Source: Streptomyces sp. HPF1205 (GTDB lineage: Bacteria; Actinomycetota; Actinomycetes; Streptomycetales; Streptomycetaceae). From it: DNA of 64,000 bases. The stretch lies in contig NZ_JAINVH010000030.1 in NCBI RefSeq assembly GCF_020400825.1, positions 1-64,000 of the forward strand, read 5' to 3'. Below, piece after piece: positions 8,109 to 15,725 of the stretch. Positions within the stretch are counted from its first letter, which is position 1; each line of letters begins with the position of its first letter. The notes under the pieces were generated by a model. The model did not search any database, was not told where the DNA came from, and saw only the letters and a program-made list of their open reading frames with translations. A program made the position numbers and the translations under genes.

Positions 8109-9440
8109 TCAGGCTCCGGCGGTCATCCTCCTGACCTGCACGGGCGCCTGGGGGGCCGCGCGCAGCTGGTGGTGCCGTACGAAGGCCCGGACGTGGCGCA
8201 GCATCCGGTACTCGTACCGGGGACCGCGGCGGACCTGCAGGAAGGAGGCGTCGGCCAGCTCGGCGAGCAGGCACAGCGCCTCGGTACGGGTGAACTCCGG
8301 CTCCCAGCCGCCCAGTTCCTGGCCGTCGCTGGCGACACAGTCCGGCGCGGCGGCCAGCCGGACCATGAACTGCCGCTGGCGCTGGGTGAGCATGGCCCAG
8401 CTCCATTCGAGGCTCCCGCGCAGCGACCGCTGGTGCGGCTGCACGGAGAAGTCCGGGATGCCGAGCAGCTCCAGCAGGTGTTCCGGCGAGAGCAGCGTCG
8501 TGATCGGTACGGTCCGCAGCCTGTGGGCGGCGAACTCGATGAGCCGGGGCACCCCGTCCAGTTCCCGGCACAGCGCCCGCACCAGGTCCGGCGCGCCGGT
8601 CAGGTCGTGGTCCAGGGCGCTGCTGGCCAGCCGCCGGTTCATGAGCTGGACCGCGGCGTCCTGCCCCAGGGGCGCGGTCTCCCAGATCCTGGCCTCCGGC
8701 AGCACGGGCGGGCGCCGGGTGGTGAGGACGAGCCGCAGATCCGGCCACGCGCCGCGCAGGTGTTCCACCAGCAAGGCGGTGGCCTGCGGCAGGTGCTCGG
8801 TGGTGTCCAGAACGAGCAGGCCCTGGCCGGAGGCGGAGCCCGGCGGCCGGTGGTCCTCCCCCAGGACCTCGGCCACCGCGTGCCGGGCGGCGGTGAGGGC
8901 CGCGGCGCCCTCCCCCGGCGGACCCGCGGCGATCCGGCCGAGCTGGACGACCCCGACGGTGCCGCGCGAGACGCTCGCGACGCGCTCGGCGACGGCCAGC
9001 GCGAGCCGGGTCTTGCCGACCCCGCCGGGACCGGTCAGGACGGTGACCGGGTTGCCGGTCACGAGCTCGGTCAGCCGGTCCAGATCGCCGTCCCGACCGA
9101 CCAGGGCGGTCCTGGGCGGCCTGGGACCGCGCCACCGGGCCCACGGGCCGCCGGACGTCCCCGGAGCCGCCCCAGGGGCCCCCACGGGGCCCGCCGGCCC
9201 TGCGGAACCGGAAGCGGAACCGGAAGCCCGGCGCGGTACGGGGGCCGCCTGGTCACCCTTGCCGCGCAGTTCCGGGTCCAGGACCGAGAACAGCAGGTCC
9301 AGTGAGCTGCGCCGGGGGCTCTGTATCCGCCCGCGCTCCAAGTTGCGGATGGTGCGCACGCTGATTCCGGAACGCTCGGACAGCTCTTCCTGGGTCCAGC
9401 CGCGCTGCGTCCTTAAGGCGAGCAGTAAGTCGTTCCTCAT
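8109..9440 (-). CDS. XRE helix-turn-helix / NB-ARC-type ATPase regulator
   Basis: A 443-residue regulator. Residues about 3-55 are an XRE-type helix-turn-helix (WTQEELSERSGISVRTIRNLERG). After a Pro/Gly/Ala linker comes a STAND-type ATPase with Walker A GPGGVGKT (137-144), a Walker B-like LLVLDTTEH and an LVLTTRRP sensor strand. A winged-helix-like region follows (SLEWSWAMLTQRQRQFMVRLA). The large tetratricopeptide repeat sensor found in many relatives is absent, so the protein is short. Location at the edge of the halogenase cluster suggests a pathway regulator. The ATG at 9440 has GAGG seven bases upstream. A palindrome over its promoter suggests autoregulation. Confidence 0.9.
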   Translation of the reverse strand: MRNDLLLALRTQRGWTQEELSERSGISVRTIRNLERGRIQSPRRSSLDLLFSVLDPELRGKGDQAAPVPRRASGSASGSAGPAGPVGAPGAAPGTSGGPWARWRGPRPPRTALVGRDGDLDRLTELVTGNPVTVLTGPGGVGKTRLALAVAERVASVSRGTVGVVQLGRIAAGPPGEGAAALTAARHAVAEVLGEDHRPPGSASGQGLLVLDTTEHLPQATALLVEHLRGAWPDLRLVLTTRRPPVLPEARIWETAPLGQDAAVQLMNRRLASSALDHDLTGAPDLVRALCRELDGVPRLIEFAAHRLRTVPITTLLSPEHLLELLGIPDFSVQPHQRSLRGSLEWSWAMLTQRQRQFMVRLAAAPDCVASDGQELGGWEPEFTRTEALCLLAELADASFLQVRRGPRYEYRMLRHVRAFVRHHQLRAAPQAPVQVRRMTAGA

Positions 9441-9487
9441 GCCCGCACCTCGCCGTGGCGGCACACGGGCTCACCGACAATCCCCCA

Positions 9488-9514
9488 CGATGGTCTATAC
9501 CTTTGAAACCATCG
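9488..9514 (-). promoter_or_regulatory. Promoter with flanking inverted repeat upstream of the XRE/NB-ARC-type regulator
   Basis: CGATGGT at 9488-9494 and ACCATCG at 9508-9514 form a perfect 7-bp inverted repeat with a 13-base spacer, 48 bases upstream of the regulator's ATG. On the minus strand a TATAGA -10-like hexamer (9500-9495) lies within the repeat and TTGGAA lies 15 bases further upstream. The region is much richer in A/T than its surroundings. This is a good candidate operator, perhaps bound by the XRE domain itself. Confidence 0.55.
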
Positions 9515-10004
9515 TTCCAATACTTTTGACACCTTTTCATTCCCCCCTAAAGTTCGCTCGCATGTCCGTATGCACATCCCGCTCTTTCGTCCGTGGTGCG
9601 CAATGGGCGGACAGCGAGGGTCCCCGTCCTTCGTGCCGCCCCGTCCGGTGAAGGCGAGGGGTCGCGCCCGGGCCGGCACAGCGATCCACCGGCCCGTGTT
9701 CGCAGCCTCTCGGCCGCGCCGCATCATGGCACGGAGGATCAAGCGCGGACGAGTACCACCCGGCAAGTGGGTTTCCGGCCGGGGCGGCCGCTGCCGGTTC
9801 GCCGGCCGAACGCCTGACCTGTGCCTGCGAGGCGGGCAACGGCAGTTCAGGCGGGCCCGCCAACCCTTACGCTTGACGAATATTTTACGAAGCCGGCCTC
9901 AAGACCGCCGCCGCGCTATGCGAGTAGATATCCGCTTCGAGGGGATTCATCCCGTGCCGTAGATCACACCGGCTCCGCACCGCCACCGCACGGTAGCGCA
10001 GCGC
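9515..10004. other. Intergenic region without a recognised gene
   Basis: About 490 bp between the XRE/NB-ARC-type regulator and the GNAT gene. A/T-rich patches occur at 9520-9560 and 9868-9892, the latter containing TTGACG followed by AATATTTTACG, which could be promoter material. Open frames here lack actinomycete third-position bias and resemble no family. This probably marks the right boundary of the biosynthetic cluster. Confidence 0.6.
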
Positions 10005-10634
10005 TCAGCAGCCCGTGAGCGGCCTCCGGCGCCCCGCCGGCGCGGGCACCCGCCGTTCATGAGGCGCGGGAATTCGTCCGGGCGGCCGAAATGCCGGGCC
10101 GACGGAATGGTGAATTCCCGTGACCGTACCGGCAATTGGGCGCAATGGCGCGTGATTCCGGTACGGGGCCGGCGGGTACTCGAACACGCACGGCCCGAGG
10201 AGGACGAAGCCCGCCTTGCGGCAGACCCCGTTGGACGCCGGGTGGTCGACGGAGGGAAAGGCGTGCAACCGGCGCCGGCCGCCGTGCCGGCGCGCCTCGG
10301 CCGTCACGGCCCGGGCGGCGGCGGACGCGATACCGAGCCCCTGGAACTCCGGCAGCACGCTCCAGCCCGTCTCGTAGACCTCCTCATCGCGCCAGGTGCG
10401 GCCCCAGAAGCCGATCGTGCCGACCGCCCGGGCGTCGGGAGCCGACTCGACCACGTACATCCGGCCGCCGTCGCCCTCCAGCCGCAGGTAGCGCTCGTGG
10501 CGCCGGGCGAGTTGCTCAGGGGACTCCGGGCCCCCGAGGTGGTCGGTCATCTCGGGGGCGTTGGTCCGCTCCAGCAGCCAGAAGTCGCCCTGCGACCAGG
10601 GACGCAGCCGTATGTCCATGCGTGCGTGTGCCAT
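10005..10634 (-). CDS. GNAT family N-acetyltransferase
   Basis: About 209 residues. The acetyl-CoA binding core is visible in GWSVLPEFQGLGIASAAARA (motif A, Q/RxxGxG/A form), preceded by RAVGTIGFWGRTWRDEE and followed by HPASNGVCRKAGF, as in RimJ-like acetyltransferases. The ATG at 10634 (MAHARMDIRLRPW) was chosen over 10619 and over longer upstream readings; none has a strong ribosome-binding site. The last 45 residues, after the GNAT fold, are Arg/Pro-rich and may not be conserved. The substrate is unknown. Confidence 0.8.
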   Translation of the reverse strand: MAHARMDIRLRPWSQGDFWLLERTNAPEMTDHLGGPESPEQLARRHERYLRLEGDGGRMYVVESAPDARAVGTIGFWGRTWRDEEVYETGWSVLPEFQGLGIASAAARAVTAEARRHGGRRRLHAFPSVDHPASNGVCRKAGFVLLGPCVFEYPPAPYRNHAPLRPIAGTVTGIHHSVGPAFRPPGRIPAPHERRVPAPAGRRRPLTGC

Positions 10635-10766
10635 ACCCCGCACCGTACGCCGGGGGTACGACAACGCGGCCCGTACACGGAGGAGCCCCGGCCGGGACGG
10701 GGGGACCTGGCCGGGGCAGTAGGTGGGAACGGTGCATATTTGCACGGTTCGCCTTTAGTTTAACAC

Positions 10767-11321
10767 TCAATGAGCATAGTCGAAGCCGTGCGGCACGGGC
10801 GCGGTCCGCATCGGGGTGGCGGCCGGCGACGGCTGCGCGGGGTGAGGCGCGGGTGACGGCTGGGACACCGGAGCGGGGGGACGCACACCCCCGAGGAGCT
10901 CGCAGAACTTGATGCCGTCGGCCGGCAGGTCGCGCCGCCAGGCCATGGACACGAGCGGGCCGAGCAGCAGGAGCGCGGCGGTGAGGCGGCTGGTGACCGA
11001 CAGCCGCACCAAAGTGCCGTCGGCGTGGGGGAAGAGGTCGAAACCGTACATGGGCACCTGGGTGCCCAGCGGACTCCACATGCGCTGGCCGCGGAAGGCT
11101 ATCCGGCGACAGGGCTCGAACCGCGAGCAGACCAGGACGTGCGGGCGGTGCCGCCCGGGATAGCGGTAGCGGTACACGGCGTCGACGCCGGGGACCACGC
11201 CCTCCGGATCGACGGAGGCCACCCCCGAGCTCCACAGGGCGAGATTGCGGGCGTCGGCGAGGAAGTCGAAGACCTCCGGTGCGGGCCTCGGCACGAACAC
11301 GTTCGTGGACACGCTCGGCAT
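10767..11321 (-). CDS. SRPBCC (START-like / polyketide cyclase) superfamily protein
   Basis: A 184-residue protein that begins with the typical first strand of the fold (VFVPRPAPEVFDFLADARNL) and holds a helix-grip domain to about residue 140. A hydrophobic LTAALLLLGPLVSMAWRRDL helix follows. The last 40 residues are Pro-rich. Family members bind lipids or polyketides or are stress proteins. GGGGAGG six bases before the ATG fixes the start. It is not in an operon with the biosynthetic genes, so a polyketide cyclase function is not implied. Confidence 0.8.
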   Translation of the reverse strand: MPSVSTNVFVPRPAPEVFDFLADARNLALWSSGVASVDPEGVVPGVDAVYRYRYPGRHRPHVLVCSRFEPCRRIAFRGQRMWSPLGTQVPMYGFDLFPHADGTLVRLSVTSRLTAALLLLGPLVSMAWRRDLPADGIKFCELLGGVRPPAPVSQPSPAPHPAQPSPAATPMRTAPVPHGFDYAH

Positions 11322-11532
11322 CACAAACCTCCCCGGTAGCGGCGTGGGCGGGCGCGGCCGGGCACAGGGTCGGACGACCGCGGACTGACGGTGCGTGCGC
11401 CGTGCGGCGAAGAGCCGCCTGATTCACTCCTCTCCGCAAGCGTGCCCCGCAAAAGTGCGCATGTCGTGGCAATGGGCCCATTCGAGTGAGAACGCTGCGT
11501 ACTCGGGGGTGAGCGGCGCGGCCACCGCCCGA

Positions 11533-11538
11533 TAGCCT
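11533..11538 (+). promoter_or_regulatory. -10 element giving a probable leaderless uspA mRNA
   Basis: TAGCCT ends six bases before the GTG start at 11545, the distance expected when transcription begins at or next to the start codon. No ribosome-binding site is present. A weak TGAGCG lies 17 bases upstream of the hexamer. Confidence 0.5.
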
Positions 11539-11544
11539 GATCGC

Positions 11545-12009
11545 GTGGAAGAGCAGCAGGTGCCCACGGGTTTCGAACGCGGGACGGACGGGCCGAAGGT
11601 CATCGTCGCCGGGTTGGACGGCTCCGAGTCGTCCTGGCGGGCAGCGTCCTATGCCGCGGGGCTCGCGCGCCGCCAGAACGCGCTGCTCGCGCTGGTCTAC
11701 GTCCAGCCCTATCTGCCCGGCGGCGCCGCGCTCGGGGTGCCCGTGTCCGAGGCGGACACCGGGATCGCCCAGCAGTTGCTGGCGCAGATCGAGGACGCCG
11801 TCGCGCGGGTGGGGGACACCTTCCGCGTGCGGTGGGAGTTCCACACCTTCCGCGGCGACCCGTACAGCGGCCTGGTCATGGCCGCCGACCAGCTCACCGC
11901 GGACGCGGTGGTGGTCGGCGCATCGGAGCGCGCCGGGCACCGGCTGATCGGCTCGGTGGCGGTGCGGCTGGTCAAGGCCGGGCGGTGGCCCGTCACGGTC
12001 GTCCCGTAA
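11545..12009 (+). CDS. Universal stress protein (UspA family)
   Basis: A 154-residue single Usp domain. It starts with VIVAGLDGSESSWRAASYAA and ends with the nucleotide-binding signature VVVGASERAGHRLIGSVAVRL (the G-2x-G-9x-G/S pattern of ATP-binding members), followed by PVTVVP. Family members help cells survive starvation and other stress. The GTG start has no Shine-Dalgarno sequence but a -10 box at leaderless spacing. It is convergent with the winged-helix regulator downstream. Confidence 0.93.
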   Translation: MEEQQVPTGFERGTDGPKVIVAGLDGSESSWRAASYAAGLARRQNALLALVYVQPYLPGGAALGVPVSEADTGIAQQLLAQIEDAVARVGDTFRVRWEFHTFRGDPYSGLVMAADQLTADAVVVGASERAGHRLIGSVAVRLVKAGRWPVTVVP

Positions 12010-12049
12010 CGGTCCACCGCCCGTACGGCGGGAAGCCGGCGGCCGGCGC

Positions 12050-12676
12050 TCAGCGCCTCGCGTACGGCGTGTACTTGTAGCCGACCCGGCGCACCGTGAC
12101 GATGCTGCCGCGGTGCTCGGCGCCGAGCTTGCGCCGCAGCCGCGCCACGTGCACGTCGACCGTACGGCCGTCGCCGACGTGGCCGTACCCCCAGACCGTC
12201 GTGACGAGCTGGTCGCGCGAGTGCACCCGGTGCGGGTTCGCAACGAGGTGCGCGAGCAGCTCGAACTCCAGGTACGTCAGGTCCAGCGGCCTGCCCTCCA
12301 CGGCGGCCGTCCGCCGCTCCGGGTCGATCCGGATCGGCGCGGTCGCGAGGGGCCCCGCGGCCGGCGGCCCGGCGGCGGGAACGGGGGTGGTGGCAGCGGT
12401 GGAGGAGGCGGACTCCACGGGTACCAGCACCAGGTAACCGACCATGGCGGCGCCGCCCGGCACGGCGGACAGTACCTCTCCGGGGGCCGGCATCCAGGTG
12501 GCGCCCGGTGGAAGGGAACCGAGGGCCGGCGGCGCCTCGTCGGCGCGGACCGCCCGCAGCCGCTGCCGGCCGCCGACCGCCGCGGTGGGGACGGGCCGGG
12601 CGGCCGGCGCGGTGGGGACGGGTACGGGTACGGGCTTCGGGGCGGGCGAGGACGGGTACTGCGACGGGTTCGGCAT
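12050..12676 (-). CDS. Receiver-less OmpR/PhoB-type winged-helix regulator
   Basis: About 208 residues. The C-terminal 100 residues are an OmpR-type DNA-binding domain (LDLTYLEFELLAHLVANPHR, RTVDVHVARLRRKLG, VRRVGYKY). The N-terminal half is Pro/Ala-rich with no response-regulator receiver, so no phosphorylatable aspartate is present. Related orphan winged-helix proteins are common in Streptomyces. The start at 12676 (MPNPSQYP) is a choice; the ribosome-binding site is weak. A 42-codon ORF and a hairpin lie upstream on the same strand and may form its leader. Confidence 0.85.
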   Translation of the reverse strand: MPNPSQYPSSPAPKPVPVPVPTAPAARPVPTAAVGGRQRLRAVRADEAPPALGSLPPGATWMPAPGEVLSAVPGGAAMVGYLVLVPVESASSTAATTPVPAAGPPAAGPLATAPIRIDPERRTAAVEGRPLDLTYLEFELLAHLVANPHRVHSRDQLVTTVWGYGHVGDGRTVDVHVARLRRKLGAEHRGSIVTVRRVGYKYTPYARR

Positions 12677-12809
12677 GGTTCGGCTCTTTCGCGCGAAGGG
12701 TCTGGTGGACTCCGTCTTGCGCGGGACCGGATGCTGACGGCGGCCGGCGGCTACGCGCCGCACGACGGCAGGGGTGAACGCGCCCTGTGCGGCGGCCGGA
12801 TGCGGGCGG

Positions 12810-12938
12810 TCAGCGGGAAACGCGGGCCCGGGCGGGGATCGCGCGGCAACACCGGCGGTCGAAGTGGTGCTCCTGCCGGGACGGCCAGAAGGGCTCGAGG
12901 TCGCTGCGACCTGTCCCGCTGTCAGTAGTGCTGGCCAT
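12810..12938 (-). CDS. Possible small protein with Cys-Cys motif (42 aa)
   Basis: An ATG-started frame of 42 codons whose product has FWPSRQEHHFDRRCCR in the middle. It keeps good third-position bias and lies 133 bp upstream of the winged-helix regulator on the same strand. A CC doublet next to HH could bind metal, could be a redox motif, or could report cysteinyl-tRNA supply in a leader peptide. There is no strong ribosome-binding site (AGGG three bases before ATG). I do not recognise the family; it may not be expressed. Confidence 0.4.
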   Translation of the reverse strand: MASTTDSGTGRSDLEPFWPSRQEHHFDRRCCRAIPARARVSR

Positions 12939-12956
12939 GCGCCCTATTGAAGCAGA

Positions 12957-12995
12957 GACGTCCGCCCCTGCGTGAGCGGCAGCGGGGCGGACGTC
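12957..12995. other. Perfect 12-bp inverted repeat upstream of the small Cys-Cys ORF
   Basis: GACGTCCGCCCC at 12957-12968 is perfectly complementary to 12984-12995, with a 15-base loop. It lies 18 bp upstream of the ATG of the 42-codon ORF, so on the minus strand it would be a leader hairpin or an operator. It could also be the dyad of an unrecognised transcription unit. Confidence 0.6.
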
Positions 12996-13306
12996 GCGTA
13001 CGTCACATCGCCAGGGGCGAGCGGGACGCGAACGGGATCGCGGCGCCGGACGACGCGCGGCGCAGGCGCAGGCGCAGGCGGCGGTCGGGGCGTCCCCGGG
13101 GCGTGGCCCCGAGAGCTCCGAACAGAAGGGGCGTCCGGTCGGCTCGCGGCGTCCGGTGCAGGGGGTACCTCCCGCCGCGGGCAGGGTGGGGGTCCCCCCG
13201 CCGAAGGCAGACGGAGAGGTGCGGTGCCTGTAGGCACCTCCCGGCCGCCGGGCCGGGGGATTCGCGAGCAGGGCGGCCATTCCGATCGGAGCCCTAAGCT
13301 CGGGCC
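12996..13306. other. Intergenic region upstream of the FUSC gene
   Basis: No convincing gene. It contains a GC-rich stretch at 13165-13205 (GGGGGTACCTCCCGCCGCGG followed by GTGGGGGTCCCCCC), low-complexity DNA of a kind common between Streptomyces genes, and a small dyad GGTGCC-TGTA-GGCACC near 13225. TAAGCT at 13295-13300 ends six bases before the FUSC ATG and is a probable -10 element for a leaderless mRNA. Confidence 0.5.
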
Positions 13307-15406
13307 ATGACCTGGTTGCGCGCCCTGCGGCAGACCGCCCGCTCCGGGCTGCGGGTGCAGCGCGGCCGGCCCGAGCCGCTGCCGGCGCTGCGCGCCGCGG
13401 GCGGGGTCGCGGTGGTGATCGGCCTGTCGCTGTGGCTGTGGTCGCCGGCGGTCGCGGCGTCCTCGGCCTTCGGTGCGTTCGCCGCGGGAGTGGCCACGTT
13501 CCAGCGCAGTTGGCGGCCGCGGCCGGTGCTGGCGCTGTGGACCGGGGCGGCGCTGGCGGTGAGCACGTTCCTGGGCTACCTGGCGGCCCCCCATCTGGCG
13601 CTGTTCGTGGTGCTGCTGGCGCTGTGGGCGTTCGGCGCCGGCATGGCGTGGTCGCTGGGCCCGACGACGGGCACGGTGGCGGCGCTCACCGTGGCCGTGA
13701 TGCTGGTCGTGGTGACGCTGCCGACCACCGTGCTCGGCGCGCTGCACCACGCGGCGCTGGTCGCGGCGGGCGGTCTGGCGCAGGCTGCCCTGATCGTGCT
13801 GTTCCCGGTGCGGCGGTGGGGGCGGCAGCGGGACGCGCTCGCCGACGCCTTCGCCGCCGAGGCGGACTTCGCCCGCCGGCTCCGGCAGGACCCGCTCGCC
13901 GAGTTCGACCCGGAGCCGCTGATGGCCGCGCGCAACGCCGCCGTGGTCACCGCGTGGCAGGCCCGGCGCCGGCCGGGCGAGCTGCACGGCAGCCGGGGCC
14001 TGGCCGAACGCATCCGTCCGGTGCTGGCCTCGCTGGCCGACCCGCGGGTGGGCGCCGCCGCCGAGGGCCCGGAGCGCGACCGGGTCCGCGAGCTGCTGGC
14101 GGTGGCGGCGCAGGTCCTGGACGCGGTCGCCCGCTCGATCCGCCACGGGACGGCCGTGAGCGTCCCGGCCGGGGCCGGCGAACTCCTCGACGAGTCCCGG
14201 GCGCACGCCGAACTGACCGGTGCCGCCCGCAGGTCGGCCGCGAAGTTGATGGGCCTGCTGGCCGCCGCCGTGGACCGGGCCGACGGCTCCGGGCCGGCCG
14301 ACGCGTCCAGCACCGGCCACCTGCTGCGGCCCTCGGCGCGCGAGCTGCTGCCGCTCGCCGTGCGGTCGGTGCGCCGGCAGGTGCGGTGGGACTCCCCCGT
14401 CTTCCGCCACGCGCTGCGGCTGTCCGTGGTCGCCGCGGCGGGTTACCTGCTGGCCGCGGCGCTCCCGCTCGGGCACGGCTACTGGGCCCCGATGGCCTCG
14501 GTGATGGTCATGCGCCCCGACTTCACCCAGACCTACGAGCGCGGCGTCGCCCGGTTCGCCGGCACGGTGGTCGGCGTCGGCGTCGGCAGCGCCGTGACCA
14601 GCCTCGCCCACCCCGGCACGTACGCCTGCGCCGCGCTGGCGGTGCTCAGCATCTGGCTGCTGTACCTGCTGCTGACCACGGGCTACGTGGTGATGCAGGT
14701 GTGCGTGGGCGCCTACGTGGTGTTCCTGCTCGGCATGGCGGGCACCCAACTGGAGCAGACGGTACGGGACCGGCTGCTGCTGACCCTGCTGGGCGGGGTG
14801 CTGGCGATGATCGCCTACGCGGTCTTCCCCGCGTGGGAGACGCCACTGCTGCGCGACCGGCTGGCGGAGTGGGTGGAGGCGGCGTGCGGCTACGCGGCGG
14901 CGGTCCTCGACGGGTACGCCGACCCGGAGCACCGCCGCCCGCGGGCGGTGCGGCAGGCGCTGCTCGACCTGCGGGCCGCGGGCGCCTCCTGGGACCAGGC
15001 GGTCTCCCGCGCCGACGTGGAACCCGTACGGCACCGCGGCCTGTCCCGCACCGCGGTGCGGGACGCCGACGCGGCCGTGTCCGCCCTGGGCCGCGTGGGG
15101 CTGCTGCTGGAGGGGCACCTGCCGCCGAAGGGCGCGCCGCCGGCGCCGTACGCGGCGGAGCTGGCGCGGGCGCTGCGCGAGAGCACGCGGGCCGCGGCCG
15201 GGGCGATCCGGGACCGCCGGGCGCCGCACTGGGAGCCGGTGCGGCGCGCCCTGGAGCGGTGGCCGGACGGCTCCGGCGAGGAGCGGATCGTACGGCGGGG
15301 GGCGGAGCTGCTGGTCACGACGCTGGACGAGCTGGCCGAGGCGCTGCGGCCCAGGTCCCTCGGCCGCAGGCACCCGGCCGGCGGCGGCGCCCGCGGCCGG
15401 GGCTAG
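13307..15406 (+). CDS. FUSC-family (fusaric acid resistance-like) membrane exporter
   Basis: A 699-residue inner-membrane protein. Two blocks of about five to six hydrophobic helices (about residues 30-165 and 375-510) are separated by a soluble Arg/Ala-rich region, and a C-terminal soluble region follows. The sequence LGHGYWAPMASVMVMRPDF before the second block is typical of the FUSC/aromatic-acid-exporter fold. Relatives export aromatic acids or other weak acids. The ATG follows a TAAGCT -10 box by six bases with no ribosome-binding site. A 48-codon membrane protein gene follows on the same strand after 26 bases. Confidence 0.88.
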   Translation: MTWLRALRQTARSGLRVQRGRPEPLPALRAAGGVAVVIGLSLWLWSPAVAASSAFGAFAAGVATFQRSWRPRPVLALWTGAALAVSTFLGYLAAPHLALFVVLLALWAFGAGMAWSLGPTTGTVAALTVAVMLVVVTLPTTVLGALHHAALVAAGGLAQAALIVLFPVRRWGRQRDALADAFAAEADFARRLRQDPLAEFDPEPLMAARNAAVVTAWQARRRPGELHGSRGLAERIRPVLASLADPRVGAAAEGPERDRVRELLAVAAQVLDAVARSIRHGTAVSVPAGAGELLDESRAHAELTGAARRSAAKLMGLLAAAVDRADGSGPADASSTGHLLRPSARELLPLAVRSVRRQVRWDSPVFRHALRLSVVAAAGYLLAAALPLGHGYWAPMASVMVMRPDFTQTYERGVARFAGTVVGVGVGSAVTSLAHPGTYACAALAVLSIWLLYLLLTTGYVVMQVCVGAYVVFLLGMAGTQLEQTVRDRLLLTLLGGVLAMIAYAVFPAWETPLLRDRLAEWVEAACGYAAAVLDGYADPEHRRPRAVRQALLDLRAAGASWDQAVSRADVEPVRHRGLSRTAVRDADAAVSALGRVGLLLEGHLPPKGAPPAPYAAELARALRESTRAAAGAIRDRRAPHWEPVRRALERWPDGSGEERIVRRGAELLVTTLDELAEALRPRSLGRRHPAGGGARGRG

Positions 15407-15432
15407 GCTGGGCGGGACCAGAAGGAGCGCCC

Positions 15433-15579
15433 ATGCACACTCACCACACGCACCACGCGCTGACCCTCGCCGCGAGCAACTCGCCCGGCCCCGGGCCGGT
15501 GATGCGCTCGGCCATCGTGATCGCGGTGGTCGGGGTGGTCCTGGTGGCCTGGTTCGTCCTGCGCGGCTACCGCAACTGA
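15433..15579 (+). CDS. Small single-pass membrane protein (48 aa)
   Basis: The product starts MHTHHTHH, has a short polar stretch, then one hydrophobic helix (AIVIAVVGVVLVAWFVL) and a basic end (RGYRN). GAAGGAG six bases upstream of the ATG is a good ribosome-binding site, which supports it as real. It lies just after the FUSC gene and is probably co-transcribed. The His-rich start could bind metal. Function unknown. The interval to 15725 holds tandem CGCTGACGCCCGCGGCC-like repeats. Confidence 0.7.
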   Translation: MHTHHTHHALTLAASNSPGPGPVMRSAIVIAVVGVVLVAWFVLRGYRN

Positions 15580-15725
15580 CACCCACCGCCGAGCGCGGAC
15601 GCCCACCACCCCCGCCGGCCGCTGACGCCCGCGGCCGAGCGCTGACGCCCGCGGCCCGCCGCGGCCGCCCGGCGGATTCCCCGGGCCGGACCGGCGCCGC
15701 GGGCCGGGACGGGTGAGCGCGGTGC

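Noticed and set aside
9570..9962. Plus-strand ORF in the gap after the XRE/NB-ARC-type regulator
   Set aside because: Arg-rich, no third-position bias and no recognisable domain; treated as intergenic.
10767..11321. SRPBCC protein as aromatase/cyclase of the polyketide cluster
   Set aside because: It lies beyond the likely cluster boundary, next to general stress genes, and lacks the length and sequence of type II aromatase/cyclases.
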